From positions 7,742 through 66,161 of the forward strand of contig MU129174.1 in NCBI GenBank assembly GCA_014904985.1: a stretch of DNA of 58,420 nucleotides, read 5' to 3'. The position numbers and the translations under genes are program-made. Below are positions 10,545-24,047 of the stretch, one piece after another. Numbering within the stretch: position 1 is the stretch's first letter; every line of letters starts with the position of its first letter. The notes below the pieces were generated by a model. The model worked only from the letters and a program-made list of their open reading frames with translations. It made no database searches and was not told the DNA's origin. The DNA is from Hydnum rufescens UP504 (taxonomy: Eukaryota; Basidiomycota; Agaricomycetes; Cantharellales; Hydnaceae).

Positions 10545-12000
10545 AATATTTGTCTGTCGGGCTATGTCTCATAGAATTTCTTTTTGCTGTATCAATGCAG
10601 TTTTAATGTATGCAAGATATTGCGCCGACCTGGCTTTGATGCACGCGTTCGTTTATTGGTGTTTTCATTGTGTGTGCTAATTTCAGTGGTCGAGGGGCTA
10701 GTGAGTCTGTACCCATTCGCTCATCGGCCAAACACTTCGTCTCCACTGGGGTGGTCGGGTGAGAGCAATTGCTTCCCCAGTCTCAGTGCATGAGGGGGTC
10801 GTTGATAACGCTCTCTTTACTGCATCTCTCAAGACCCTAGGTTAACGGAAGTAAAGATGGGTGGATTGGACGCTCGGCGCCTAGATCTCGACGCATATCT
10901 TCGACCCGGTTGAACCAACCTACAGTAAATGCCGAGCCCTACAAGTCCAGTCGTTACCTGAAAATAGCCCATGCTATGTTATACGAAATAGACCAACCAC
11001 AGGCGACTCATGCCATTACGAAATGGTTCGAAATTCTTTGCACTTCAGATACTGTCAAGAGGGATCGGGAGATGGAGCTGCAGAATCGCTATCTGTGGCG
11101 CGCATGAATGCTGACCCTGGGGAGAGAATGTAATGATGGGCAGCATTTGTTTATTTCTTTCAGATGGCCAATTTAGGGGCAAACAATTTCAGTGATTTGC
11201 GGACAAGGTTATATTAGAATGTTAAATTTAAAGTAAAACCCCCTCGTGCGAGTCCAAAATAACCCATAGTTCGCAGTCTCGTATTTTGCCCTATTTTTGG
11301 TTCTTACAAATTCCACAAGGCCCTGGTGAATAATAGGTCGTGATTTCCCAACCCCAGCTCAAATCGTTGATGACAGTCTGGAAAATTAAAAAGGTCCTCT
11401 TGTAACAGGCCTAACCGACTTCCGCTTTGATAAAACTGGAAGGCATCCTGTGCAAAGCTCATCCTCTGATCCGTCGAACACAGTGGTTAGGAACGTGGGC
11501 GTAAAGGCATCTGGCCGGTGGTGGACAGTGGAGCCTCTGCTGACCGCTACAACTTGGTAATACGCCGGGAGGAGTGGGGCGGGGTGACTGGACCGATCTA
11601 GCCGCCGAGAGTGTCTGAAGGTGTTTGGTGTATGGATCCGAGCACTCTTTTCTACCCCATGGTCATTGTGCATGCGGAGGCACCGTACCTGGAGCTGAAT
11701 GTCGGCCCTTCCCTGCGGATTTCGCCGGTGCACCATGGCACAGCAAATGTAAACACAAGGGTTCCGGATCACTGTTTCGTCATTAATTCCGCCCCCGTCG
11801 GTCTATGCTGGACGGTGCACAGATATGGCGACAACGTGGAATTATCGCAATCTGTGGAGCCGCCCAAGAATCAATCATCCGATCTCCTATACTGTTCGCC
11901 TTGATAGTTCATTTAGCTCGGTTCTAATAAATCGAGCAGATGCCTAGCTCATCTGCGCTCTCATTTCCTTCCCCAATCCACACCCTCTTTTCCCTTCATT
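10545..12000. other. U1 spacer between AMT relic and DUF6534 gene
   Basis: Colinear with U2 18213-20218 and U3 26135-27648. A 115 aa-type open frame in U3 (27202-27552; NTLFYPMVIVHVEAPYLEL) is partly conserved here (11611-11904), but with different starts in each copy. No family recognised and no clear promoter. Confidence 0.35.
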
Positions 12001-14185
12001 ATGGCGATAATGGATGCCAGCCAAGTCAACATCTTAGCTGGCTCGATCGTTGGCATCCCCCTCACCGCTTTGTTAGTCTCCTCCAGCCTTAAGCATGGAC
12101 ACGACAGCGCTGACCTAATGTACTTTGTAGATGCTTCGGTGTCCTCACTGTCCAGACCTCTACCTATTATAATGCGTTCCCAAATGACGCAAGGCCGTTG
12201 AAACTGGCGGTACTTCTCCCCATATTTCCTTGAAATGTGCGTTCATCGCCCATTATCTATCCCTTTCTCAGGTGGGCTTTTTATGGTGAGCATTGCACAC
12301 ACTTATCTTTCGAGCCATATTCCTCATTTTCCATTGTAAAGGGTGTTGCAAGCTTTTCAACTGTTGGTGTCCCCTTTTTGATGCTCTTCAATTGTTTCCG
12401 GGAAATAATGTGGAGGCTTGCCATTGGCCGACACCATATATGTTATACAGTGCATGCTGTACCCAGACTGTATATCGGTGGTCTGTCGCAAATTACAATA
12501 ATCCTTCGGCTCTGGATTCGGGGAGGTGGTGCGTATCGGGTGTATCACGACCGTTCACCGCTCCTTTCCCTACCAACTCCCTCCGTCCATGAAATTATAT
12601 TTATAGGGAATTTGCAATGCGTCTAATCAACAACGTGAGTACTGAGTCGGTTATTCATGTGGATGCCCTGATCTTGGCTTTGGTCCTATCTACTTCAAGG
12701 TCTGCTCATCACTCACTGTCCAAACATTCTTTGCGTATCGCGTCTATTCTCGTAGGTCTTGCTACATATCCTCGTTGGGGAAGTATTGCATTCGTATTTC
12801 CCCTTGATTTCCATAGTGAGCGCCAATACCTATATTGGAGTGCTTGTGGTGGGTTATGGCTTTGATGTCACAATAGATCAATCTAACGGTCATGCACTAC
12901 GACTTCGTAGCAAGCCCTTGTATTTCTTCAGTTCGGTTAGTCTTGCCTGATTACCATCGTTTTCTGATGCACTTCGGTCTTATTCCTCCCGCCCTAGGAT
13001 TTGGTGCCGGTTAGTACCCATCTCCATATGTCCGATGGGCCGTGACGTATTGTCTTCCGATCAAATCAATGTTTTGGCATACTGCAGCACTCTCCGTTAA
13101 AGTGTACGTATCCCCGTATCTCTTTGGCGGGGCCACAGCTAACTTGTTGGTCTGATTTGGTTGTACCTCTCACTGCTGTAGGAACGTGAATCCAGAATTT
13201 AAAGTGATAGTCAAGGAGTATACATGGCTTGTTGTGTCATGGCTCGCTATTCAAGTGTGTCTTGGCCACAATCTATCTGCCCTTGTTTCTAACTTACACA
13301 CACTTGCCTTCGCTTATATATGGCATTGTCTGATTATGTGCTTTTCAGGCAACCGCAGATATCGTGATTGCAGCCTGCATGTCCCTCTTATTACGGCGTC
13401 GGCGGACCGGGTTCCAGAAGTGCGTATCCTGATACATTTTGCGATATTACACTCATGCACTAAATGAATCCCTTTCTCTGATTAATGATCTCATGCGTCG
13501 TTCCGTGGCACAGGACTGATTCGGTAATCAACCGTATGGCATTGTACACCATCGGTACGGGGTTGATCACCAGTATTATCTCATGCTCCCTTCTTGCCGT
13601 GGTGCGTTTCAGCAATTTCGTTTCGTTTTTCAGTATGGTAATGCTGGTGCTAAACTAATTATGGGGACAGTTTGTTAAGCACGGGTTCCATGTTCCTGAA
13701 CTTACTATCTCCATGGTAGGTCACTCGATTTTTCGATCTCGCGAATGAGTAGTATATGTCTATACAAGACTAATTCCTTGATTCTGTTCTAGCTGCTGGG
13801 CGTGTGCTATTGCATCACCATGCTTACCAAGTACGTCCCTATAGTGTGCCTTGTTATACATGCGATGCTGGACGACTTAATTTTATATTTGGCCTTGCAG
13901 TCTACACATGCGAACGAGACTCCGGGCGAGGCTTGCTACACCAACCCCCCTTGAACTTATCGGCTCAATCAAAAAGAGAATGGGACAGGATGCGGGGGAT
14001 CATCGAAATGTACGTGTTAGTGCATATATCGTGACTTTTGTAACGTCAGGGAGATGAGGCGGTGCTAACTGACAGTGATCGGAACTCGTCCGTTTTTCTA
14101 GGAAGCGAGGTTCCAGGCTACGAGGAGAAATATCACCACGGCGGTGGTAAATGATGTTGTGGAGATGGTTCGTCTTCGATGTTAG
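12001..14185 (+). pseudogene. DUF6534-family membrane protein, copy U1
   Basis: Same exon plan as the U3 copy (see 27649-29841): exon 1 from ATG 12001 (MAIMDASQVNILAGSIVGIP), a Tyr-rich exon with PNDARPLKLA, an exon ending in TWLVVSWLAIQ, an exon ATADIVIAACMSLLLRRRR, then three short exons and a last exon ending at TAG 14183-14185. The first intron donor reads TTAAGC instead of GTAAGC, so exon 1 cannot be spliced normally, and the exon 1 frame then hits stops. The family consists of predicted seven-helix agaricomycete membrane proteins of unknown function, possibly receptor-like. I treat this copy as inactivated or mis-spliced. Confidence 0.6.
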
Positions 14186-15830
14186 TTACATTTGCCATCT
14201 TGACCATTCTAGACAGCCACCACATATCCTCCAGGGTCCCGACTTCCCCAATAATTGAATGCGTATCTCGGAACACCCCGCAATTCCTTGTTACGTGGAC
14301 TCGCCCCTAGAATGCCTTGAGTCATTAGATAGAGTCGCATAGTACTATTCAGGAGGCCCTCGCTACAAGATGATTTGTATGTTGTCTTTTTGATTGTGGC
14401 GTCAATTTTTACACACGGAAACAAGGAGATTCGGTATAGATAAACAATCATAATTTTTATGGCATGGAGATGCGGGGTCAAGTCTTCCTAGAGTGTGTGT
14501 TGCAGTCAGGAGTGGGCTGAGAAGGTGCATGTGGCTGTCGAGAGTTTTCGCTTTTGTTTTCATCGTGGGGGTCAGCATCCTCGATGCTGTGAGGTTGGAT
14601 GAATTGGTTGAGTTCCAGTCATCTCTGAGTCTCTGGTTTTTGGTTGTTTAGCCTCAGCACAGCAAAGAGTGTAGGGGACGAAGATCGTCTGTTTCCACCG
14701 ATGTCTGATGCGGTGACCTCGGGTTAGAATTATGGATGGGTTTTGAGGGGGGGACTCCAGTCCGTGAAACCGCAACGCTCTTGGTTTTTCGTGCTCAATA
14801 TGTATTTTTTTTTCTGCTACGCCGCGCCGTATCTCGTGGATGGATACGTACGTGGTTGACCCCCCTGACACAGTCTTAGCAAGGGGTCGTTCTTCACAAA
14901 GAATATAAAACTTTAGGCCTTTAATGGGACGTACTGCTTGGTCCCTTTCGCTCGCCAAGAACCTTCCCGAGGACATATGAGCAGAGCTAATGGGAAATCA
15001 CTTTGGTCATCTTAACTGTCAAGGGTGGTAGGCGCAAACGTTTCCTTGGTCGCCAAGTAATTATTGTGACTACATGGCCTATAAACGACAGCAGAAAAGC
15101 TGTCAATACGGGCTCTGAGCAACACCTCTTCAAGCAGGATGGCGGCACCATGCTCCGGACGGAGAGAAGCAACGAGATGTTTGGGAAGGCTGAAATTCTG
15201 GCGATATGGAAGCGAGAGGCGAGGAATGGGGGTAAGCTGTTCAAGGGAAGGGTCCACGCGATTGATATCTGCTCCAGGTCTGTGTCTTTGCCTCTCGACT
15301 CCAAGTGGATGTGGGCAGATTACTGTATGCGGTTATTCTTTCTGTGAACGCTGAGCCTAGTCCGCACTTTATCTGGAGTAAATTGTCACTGGGGAGGCAC
15401 AAATGTGGCCATATCGTACTCTCCCTCATATCGAACGCTGGTCAATCGATATAGCTATTCTGTAGTTATCCAAGTTGTGCGGGGGTGAGCAGACACCCAC
15501 AAGAAAAGGTGCGTCGAGTTGCCCAAACTCAACTACAAAAGTACGTGACACCTGTTGAAGGGCTCCCATATTAGAAATTAGAACATGACTCAATAGAGGA
15601 ATGTAGGAAACAAGAGCCAGACTTGTTTCAGCTCTCATCAGAGCACTGGCGCAGGCTTTACAGGTCCCCAACCGTGGGACGTAACCTGAGCATCCCCAGG
15701 AAAGCAGCACACCCCACACGCGCAAGACACCTGAGCGCCAAATGCATTCTATGGTGTTCCAAAGATCAAGGGGATAACCAATACAGTATCTATCAGCCTA
15801 AAGGGATCTGCAAAGATGACAAGCTGAGGT
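14186..15830. other. U1 right part with conserved minus-strand ORF region
   Basis: A minus-strand open frame (14572-14976, 134 aa; contains IEHEKPRALRFHGLESPPQN) corresponds to longer or shorter frames in U2 (22619-23166) and U3 (29947-30528). Conservation of the sequence is simply that of the whole unit; frames are broken differently, so coding status is doubtful. The rest (15000-15830) shows nothing recognisable. Confidence 0.3.
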
Positions 15831-16421
15831 AGACCGCTCACGAGTCTAAATACAGCCCGAAATGCGCCACCTGTGCGACACCGATGAGTGGGAACCAAGA
15901 TTGGTAGTCGACCCAATCGACCTCAGTGACCGTGGCAATGACGGGATCACAAAAGTTCCGAAAACCTTTTCGGCGCTTCTTTCGGTAGTTGCCGTTCTCT
16001 TTTGCTCCCATCTGCATCCCCGCCTAGATACTTCGGCAATGATTCCAGTCTGCTTTACGCTGAAACCCCGCCCGCATACTTCGCCGCCGAACCTGCAATG
16101 GTGGAGTGACAACAACATGGCCAGCACCTGCCGATGGAAGGGGTTGTCGAAGCCAATGGGGTTGTTCTCAGAGCCATTGTTTATGTCGCCGGATTTTCCT
16201 ATCTCGTGACCCTCTCATTCCTTTCCGATCCACCTCGATTCTCAGACTGTAGTGGCAGTACTTCCCCGGAAGCTCATACCCAAAGCTGGTTGGCTGCTGA
16301 AAATGTAACGTAATGAAATGTTTGGAGCACCAAAACTCACAGCCTCACAAAGCGGCGCGTACAATTCGTAGCAGCAAATTGCCAATATGTCGAAGGGAGA
16401 GGGGTTGCACGGTTGGTGACC
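15831..16421. other. Junction sequence between U1 and U2
   Basis: This stretch is present only between U1 and U2. A plus-strand frame around 16100-16300 reads GVVLRAIVYVAGFSYLVTLS, a possible membrane helix, but no family was recognised. Part of it (TTCTTTCGGTAGTTGCCG) resembles the U2/U3 junction at about 24020. Confidence 0.3.
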
Positions 16422-17261
16422 GGCGTCATTCTTTAACAGGAAGAATGAGATTCGTATACTTAAATTAAATAGCTGTCCTCACAATTTTGACGGCATGGAA
16501 ATGCGTGGTCAATGGTGTTAGAGTCCATCGCGTTTGGACCACGTGACTGATTGGGGTTCATAGTGCGTCCTACGTTTTTTGCTTTTGCTGTCACCGCAGG
16601 GGTCGATATCTTCGGCCTCGCGTGCTGGGACCCATTGGTTTAGTGTCGGCCATTTATCAGTCTCCCTCTTGATTGTTTCGTCTCTGTGCAGAAAGGAGAG
16701 CCAGGGACGAATGTCTTGTGCTTCTGCTCGGAACGCGATGTCTCGTGGGGTGACCAAGTCCTTATACGGCCATGGAATGGAGCTTGAGGGGGGGGAGACT
16801 TTCCCATTCGTTGCAACGCGACGCTCTTGGTTTTCTCCCCCCATCCGTATTTTTTCTGTTGTGCAGGTTCGCTTGGTCACCGGGCGATTATTCCGCCTAT
16901 GTCTGGAGGAAACAACAGCAGGGAGTTTCCAATAATGGTTCTGGAAATAGTGACGAGGTGCGTCTGAATGTGTGCGTTCCCAGCTATAAGGCGTGACTCC
17001 CGTGAGGGCGAAAAACTTTAGTGTGGCCCCGATCCTTGTGCAAGCCCTGGGTGTGTTGTCTTCTGATGTGCTTCACCCCAACAATCCACAAGAATCATTG
17101 AGATCATTGGGTTCTAATGCATTAACAGATACTTCTACGACTCGATGTCCGAGTGACTGGTGCTTAAATGTCCTATTCGTCATTCTTTTTGAAATCGCAG
17201 CCTTGAACGCCACGGTCATGCGCCCTGCGACAAGTTAGTAAGAATTACCGAGGGAAGTGAT

Positions 17262-18212
17262 TTGCGTTCCCATACTATATTGAAGACCAGGTCTGCAGGT
17301 TTGGACGACCGCGCACCGGGGGCAGTCTCGACGTGCTGTAGTGCGTCATTTTTGGTTCTTGAAGATATTATATCGAAATACACTTATGTGATCGATTATT
17401 CTGGTGGATATGTGATTCATGTTTCGTCGGGTACTGCTGGATTCATAGGGACGTATTGGATCGGATCGCGTTTGTCCAAAGATCGTCTAAAACACAAACC
17501 TCACATTATCCCCCTCGTGGTAGTTGGTGCCGGTGTCCTCTGGAATGGTTGGAACGGATTTAATGGTGGGGATCCTTGCGCTGTTAGCACTGATGCCGGT
17601 GCCGCCGTCCTCAACACCAACATCGCTACCGCCACGTCAGCTTTGGTCTGGATTATGTGGGACACAATCTACTACAAGAAATCTTCCGTCCTTGGCGGAG
17701 TCAATGGTATGATCACTGGCCTCGTCGCCATTACCCCCGCTGCTGGTGTAGTTGTTGGTTGGGGTGCGATGGTTATCGGCATTGTTTCTGGATCGCTCCC
17801 TTGGATTACGATGAATATCGCGGGAAAGAAGCTCTCTCTTTTCCACCACGTCGATAATACCTTGGGTGTCTTCCACATCCATTTGGTTGCTGGCGTTTGT
17901 GGTGATTTCTTGGTAGGCGCCTCGACTTCGGAGCGTGATGCTGCGTTTAATATAAGTAATCCCGGTGGAGGCATAGATGGGAACGACAAACAGATTGGAT
18001 GGTGTGTATTCGTCGCGTTCATCGTTCCATCATTCGCTCTGCTTACGGATATTTGTATTCACGACTATACAGGCAACTTACTGGTGCTTGTTTCGTCATT
18101 GGAGGGAACACTGTTTGGACGTCCCTGATCCTTCCGTTTATCAAACATGTATTGCGCATGCCTGAGGTGGGTCTGCTGATTAGTGACGACGCGATACACG
18201 GGGTAGTTTGAA
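17262..18212 (+). pseudogene. Ammonium transporter (Amt/Mep) relic, copy U2, longest frame
   Basis: An uninterrupted 288-codon frame (17262-18128) carries [85 protein letters not shown] and FNISNPGGGIDGNDKQIGW, which are the Amt helices 5-10 including the conserved pore-region histidines (HVSSG..., FHIHL). After a frame change the [20 protein letters not shown] helix and a VGLLISDDAIHG tail follow to about 18212. The N-terminal half is missing and the last exon present in U1 and U3 is deleted (about 230 bp). The start within this frame is not a natural one. Nothing suggests a functional channel. Confidence 0.85.
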
Positions 18213-20218
18213 TATATACAAGATATTGCGCCCTTCCTTTGCCGCCTTCGTTTATTGGTGTTTCCATTGTGTCCCAATTTCAGTAGTTGAGCTAGTGAGT
18301 CTAGCCATTTGCTCGCCGACCAGACACTTTGTCTGCACTGGGGTGGCCGTGTGAGAGCAATTACTTTCCCAGTCTTAGTACATGAGGGCGGCGGATATGA
18401 CTGTGCAGATCATCTGCTGTTCTCCCGACTAACCCAGTAGACAGAGTGGAGCATGAGTGGTGAGTAGGTTGGGACAGAAGACCCAGAGTCACCCCTCCTA
18501 CCCAATGTCCCACACGACGAGACCATGACCGGAAGCGATCTCCAATTCTGCAGAGTCGAAGGTGCCCTTTATAACCCTCTCTTGACTGCCTCTCTCACGA
18601 CCCCAGGTTAATGCAAGTAAAGGAGGGTCGATTGAACGCCCGGCACCTGGATCTCGAGGCACATGTTCGACCGGGTCGAACCAACCTACAGTAAATCCCG
18701 AGCCCTAGGTGTCCAGTCATTACCTGCAAATAGCCCGACGTGCCATGTTATACGGAATAGGCCAACCACAGTCGACTCATGCCATTACGAAATGGTTCGA
18801 AATTCTGTGCACTTCAGCGAAGCAGGCGGCGCTTCAGAGCTGTCAAGAAGAATGGGGGGATGGAGCCGCAGAATCGCTATCTGCGGCGCGTATGAATGCT
18901 GACCCTGGGGAGAGAATGCGACGATGGGCAGCATTTGTTTCAGGCGGCCAATTTAGGGGCAAGCAATTTGAGTGATTTCGTGGACAAGGTTATATCAGAA
19001 TGCTCCCTTCTAGTCAAATTTACAGTAAAAGCCCCTCGCGCGAGTCCAAAGTGACCTACAGTTCGCAATCTGGTATTCTGCCGTATTTTTGCTTACTAAT
19101 TCCATAGGGCCCTGGTGAATAATAGGCCACGATTTCCTGCCTCAAATTGCTGATGACGGTCTGGAAAAAGGTCTAACCGGCATCCTAATAAAACTGGAGG
19201 GCATCCTGTGCAAAACTCAACCTCTGATCCGTCGAATATAGTGGTTAGGAACGCGCGCGTAAAGGTATCTTACCGGCGGTGGACCCTCTGATAAGGAATG
19301 GGGCAGGGTGACTGGACCGATCTAGCCACCGCAAGTGTCGAAAGGAACTTGATAATAGCTCGTAGACTCAATTAGAATCTCACAATGCTAGCCATCCTTT
19401 GGATGGCTTGTCTGAGGCCAGCATCAATGACATAATGTTTTTATGCAATAAAAGGGAGGGCGGGTAGAAAAAGTTTGCGGGTGTATGCGTGGTGTATCGA
19501 CGGATACAACAAGCGAGGCAAGTGGGGGTGTGAGACGGCAAATAACTGACGAAGAGATGTTCTGGATGGAGCCACAGTGTGAAACACTAGAGCTAATGAC
19601 GTAGGTTCTACTATCCGAACAACTCACTTCATTGAGTCTACTATGCTTATCAAGTCCTGTGGCTGGGTCCTTTGTAGTGCTCACATGTGGGACCAGTCTC
19701 GGCGATTTCCGCCTACCCGGTATACAAATCCATATTTCTCCTCCTCCTGGAGCTAGGTGCTCGTGCCTCTCACCGAGCTCGGGGAATTTGGTAACATCAC
19801 TGGTCATTGGGAAAGGAACTGAGATCTATCTGTCGTCTGCTTAAAGAAATGCAGTATGGGATCCGAGCACTTTTTTGGTCTACATGGAGGCGTACTTGGC
19901 GCTGGGCGAGTACCGTCGTCTGCCTTTTCCTGCGGATTTCGCCGGGACCACACGGCCGCCGTAAAAGCACAGCAAATGTAAACACAAGAGTCCCGGATCG
20001 CTGTTTCAGCATTAATTCTGCCCTCGTTGACCTATGCTGGACGGTGTATGGATATAGTTGTAACATGGAGCTATCGCCATCTGTGGAGCCGCCCAAGAAT
20101 CATCCAATCTCCTATACTGTTCAACTTGACACTGCATCTGGCTTGATTATCGAGCAGATGTCTAGCTCATCTGCGCTGTCATTTCCTTCCCCAATCCACG
20201 CCCACTCGTTCCTTCATC
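18213..20218. other. U2 spacer between AMT relic and DUF6534 gene
   Basis: Matches the U1 and U3 spacers with indels. Contains the U2-specific 190 bp at about 18370-18560 and an extra 250 bp around 19360-19620 not obvious in the others. Short open frames only; no gene recognised. Confidence 0.35.
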
Positions 20219-22402
20219 ATGGGGATAGCGAATGTCACCCAAGTCAACATCTTAGCTGGCTCGTTCGTTGGCATCCTCCTCACCGCTTTGCTAGTCTCCT
20301 CCAGCCTTAAGCATGGGCACGACAGCGCTGACCTAATGTATTTTGTAGATGCTTCGGTGTCCTCACTGTCCAGACCTCTACCTATTATAATACGTTCCCA
20401 AATGACGCAAGGCCGGTGAAACTGGTGGTACTTCTCTCCATATTTCCTTGAAATATACATTCATCGCCCATCATCCATCCCTTTCTCAGGTGGGCCTTTT
20501 ATGGTGAGCATTGCACACACTTATCTTTCGAGCCATATTCCTCATTTTCCATTGTAAAGGGCCTTGGAAGCTTTCCAACTGTTGGTATCCCCTTTTCGGT
20601 GCTCTTCAACTGTTTCCGGGAAGTAATGTGGAGGCCTGCTATTGGCCAACACCATGTATGTTATACAGTGCATCCTGTACCCAGAGTGTATATCGGTTCT
20701 CTGTCGCAAATTACAATAACCCTTCGGCTCTGGATTCGGGGACGTGGTGCGTATCGGGTGTATCACGATCGTTCATCGTTCCTTTCCCTACCAACTCCCT
20801 CTGTCCATGAAATCATGTTTATAGGGAATTTGGAATGCATCTAATCAACATAGTGAGTACAGTGTCGGTTCTCCTTGTGGATGCCTTTATCTCGGCTTTG
20901 GCCCTATCTACTTCAAGATCTGCTCATCCGTTACTGTCCAAACATTCTTTGCGTATCGCGTCTATTCTCGTAGGTCCTGTCACATATCCTCGTTGGGCAT
21001 TCATAATTCCCCTTGATTGCCATAGTGAGCGCCAATATCTATATTGGCGTGCTTGTGGTGAGTTATGGCCTTGATGTCACGATAGATCAATCTAAAAGTC
21101 ATGCACTATGACTTTGTAGCAAGCCCTTGTATTTCTTCAGTTCGGTTAGTCTTGCCTGATTACGATCGCTTTCCGATGCACGTCCATCTTATTTCTCCCG
21201 CCCTAGGATTCGGTACCAGTTAGTGCCCATCTCCATATGTCCAATGGGCTGTGACTTATTATCTTCCGATCAAACCAATGTTTTGGCATACTGCAGCACT
21301 CTCCGTTAAAGCGTACGTATCCCTGTATCTCTTCGGCGGGGCCACAGCTAACAACTTCTTGGTCTGATTTGGCTGTGTCTCACTGCTGTAGGTATGTGAA
21401 TCCAGAATTTCGGGTCGTGGTCAGGGAGTATACATGGCTTGTTGTGTCATGGCTCGCTATTCAAGTGTGTCTTGGCCACAATCTATCTGTCCTTGTTTCT
21501 AGCTCACACACTCTTGCTTTCGCTTATACATGGAATTGTCTGATTATGTCCTTTTCAGGCAACCGCAGATATTGTGATTGCAACATGCATGTCTCTCTTA
21601 TTGCGACATCGGCGGACCGGGTTCCAGAAGTGCGTATCCTGATACATTTTGCGATATCAAACTCATGCACTAAATGAGTCCCTTTCTCTGATTGATGATC
21701 TCATGCGCCGTTCTGTGGCCCAGGACTGATTCGGTAATCAACCGTATGGCATTGTACACCATCAGTACGGGATTGATCACTAGTGTTCTCTCATGTTCCC
21801 TTCTTGCGATGGTGCATTTCAGCAATTTCGTTTCATTTTGCAGTATGGTAATGCTGGTGCTAAACTAATTATGGGAACAGTTTGTTAAGCACGGGTTCCA
21901 TGTTGGTGAACTTACTCTCGCCATGGTAGGTTACTCGATTTTTCGATCTTCTCTACGTTCGTGAATGAGTGGTATATGTCTATACAAGATTGATTCCTTG
22001 ATTCTGTTCTAGCCGCTGGGCGCGTGCTATTGCATCACCATGCTTGCCAAGTACGTCCCTATAATGTGTCTCGTTATACATGCGATGCTGGACGAAATTT
22101 TTTATATTTGGTCTTGGAGTCTACACATGCGAACGAGACTGCGGGCGAGGCTTGCTACACCAACCCCCCTTGAACTAATCGGCTCGATCAAAGAGAGAAC
22201 GCGACAGAATGCGGGGGATCATCGAAATGTACGCCTTAGTGCGTATATCGTGGCTTTTGTAATGGGGCGATAAGGCGATGCTAACTGACAGTGATCGGAC
22301 CTTGTCCGTTTTTTCTAGGAAGCGACATTCCAGGCAACGAGGATAAATATCACCACGGCGGTGGTAAATGATGTTGCGGAGATGGTTCGTCTTCGATGTT
22401 AG
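20219..22402 (+). pseudogene. DUF6534-family membrane protein, copy U2
   Basis: Exon 1 begins at ATG 20219 (MGIANVTQVNILAGSFVGIL). As in U1 the first intron donor is TTAAGC. Later exons are readable: YTWLVVSWLAIQ, ATADIVIATCMSLLLRHRR, TDSVINRMALYTISTGLI, FVKHGFHVGELT, and a basic C-terminal exon SLHMRTRLRARLATPTPLEL joined to EATFQATRINITTAVVNDVA before TAG at 22400-22402. Predicted family topology is seven membrane helices with a basic tail. The donor change and divergence elsewhere argue for an inactive or alternatively spliced copy. Confidence 0.6.
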
Positions 22403-24047
22403 TTACATTTGCCATGCTGACCATTCTAGACAGCCACCGCATATCCTCCAGGGTCCCGACTTCCCCAATATTTGAATGCGTATCTCGGAACACCCCCCAA
22501 TTACTTCTGACGTGGACTCGCCCCTAGAATACTTTGAGTCATTAGATAGAGTCGCATAGTATTATTCAGGACGCCCTCGCTACAAGATGATTTGTATGTT
22601 GTCTTTTTGATTGTGGCGTCAATTTTTACACACGGAAACAAGGAGATTCGGTACAGATAGACAATCATAATTTTTACGGCATGGAGATGCGGGGTCAAGT
22701 CTTCCTAGAGAGTGTGTTGCAGTCAGGAGTGGGCTGAGAAGGTGCATGTGGCTGTCGAGAGTTTTCGCTTTTGTTTTCATCGTGGGGGTCAGCATCCTCA
22801 ATGCTGTGAGGTTGGATAAATTGATTGAGTCATCTCTGAGTCTCCGGTTTGGTTGTTTGGCCTCAGCACAGCAAAGAGTGTAGGGGACGAGGATCGTCTG
22901 TTTCCGCCGACGTCTGATGCGGTGACCTCGGATTAGAATTATGGATGGGCTATGAGGGGGGAATTCCAGTCCGTCAAACCGCAACGCTCTTGGTTTTCGT
23001 GCTCAATATGTATTTTTGTTTCTGCCACGCCACGCCGTACCTCGTGGATGGATACGTACGTGGTTAACCCCCCTGACACAGTCTTAGCAAGGGGTCGTTC
23101 TTCACAAAGAATATAAAACTTCAGGCTTTTAATAGGACGTACTGCTTGGTCCCTTTCGCTCGCCAAGAACCTCCCCGAGGATATATGAGCAGAGCTAATG
23201 GGAAATCACTTCGGTCATCTTAACTGTCAAGGGTGGTAGGCGCAAACGTTTCCTCGGTCGCCAAGGAATTATTGCGACTACATGGCCTATAAACGACAGC
23301 AGAAAAGCTGTCAATACGGGCTCTAAGCAACACCTCTCCAAGCAGGATGGCGGCACCATGGTCCGGACGGAGAGAAGCAACGAGATGTTTGGGAAGGCTG
23401 AAATTCTGGCGCTATGGAAGCGAGAGGCGAGGAGTGGGGTAGGTTATTCGAGAGGGGGGGGGGGGTCTACGCGATTGATATCTGCTCCAGGTCTGTGTGT
23501 TCGCCTTTCGACTCCAAGTGGACATGGGTGGATTACTGTATGTGGTTATCTCTAGACACTGAGCCTAGTCCGCATTTATCTAGAGCAAATTGTCACTGTC
23601 GGGAGGCACAAATGTGGCGATATCGTACTCTCCCTCATATCGAACGTTGGTCAATCGATATGGCCATTCTGTAGTTACCCAAGTTGTACAGGGGCAAGCA
23701 GATGCCCACAAGAAAAGGACCGTCGAACTCACGTGACACCTGCTGAAGGGCTCCCACATTTTGAACATGGCTCAAGAGTAGAGTATGTAGAAAGAAGAGC
23801 CAGACTTGTACCGGTTCTCAGCAGAGTGCTGGCACCAGGTTGCAGGCTTTACAGGTGTCCAACAGAGGGGCGCAAGTTGAGCATTCCTAATAGAGCAGCA
23901 CACCCTACGCGTAAAAGATCTGAGCCAAATGGTGTTCCAAGGAGATAACAAATACCCATCAGTCCATTTACGGGGTCACAAAAGTCAGACTGCAGGTTGT
24001 TCCGCTTCAACCTTCCTGCGTTTCTTCCGGCAGTTGCCGTTCTCTGC
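22403..24047. other. U2 right part and U2/U3 junction
   Basis: Colinear with 14186-15830. It holds two overlapping minus-strand frames (22619-22984 and 22939-23166) that together equal the single U3 frame at 29947-30528, i.e. one frame change separates them. A run of ten G at about 23455-23464 lies in the right part. Nothing else is recognised. Confidence 0.35.

Larger units (their letters stand above)
3979..15830 (+). repeat. Unit U1 of the AMT-DUF6534 tandem array (interrupted)
   Basis: First of three direct copies. Its left edge (TTGTGGACAAGATGGCC) matches U3 at 24055, and its right edge near 15767-15830 matches the end of U2 near 23930-23985. It is split by foldback element 1 (4299-8787); without it the unit is about 7.4 kb. 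Order inside: unrecognised left part, AMT relic, spacer, DUF6534 gene, minus-strand ORF region, right edge. Base use is CpG-rich, unlike the flanking retroelements. U1 and U3 share several lesions that U2 lacks, so they are sister copies. Confidence 0.85.
16422..23985 (+). repeat. Unit U2 of the AMT-DUF6534 tandem array
   Basis: Second direct copy, starting at GGCGTCATTCTTTAACAGGA (compare 4165 in U1 and 24242 in U3). It lacks the first 240 bp of the unit and the AMT last exon, but has about 190 bp near 18370-18560 not found in U1 or U3. Its AMT core is the best preserved of the three. It is clearly more diverged from U1 and U3 than these are from each other. Confidence 0.85.
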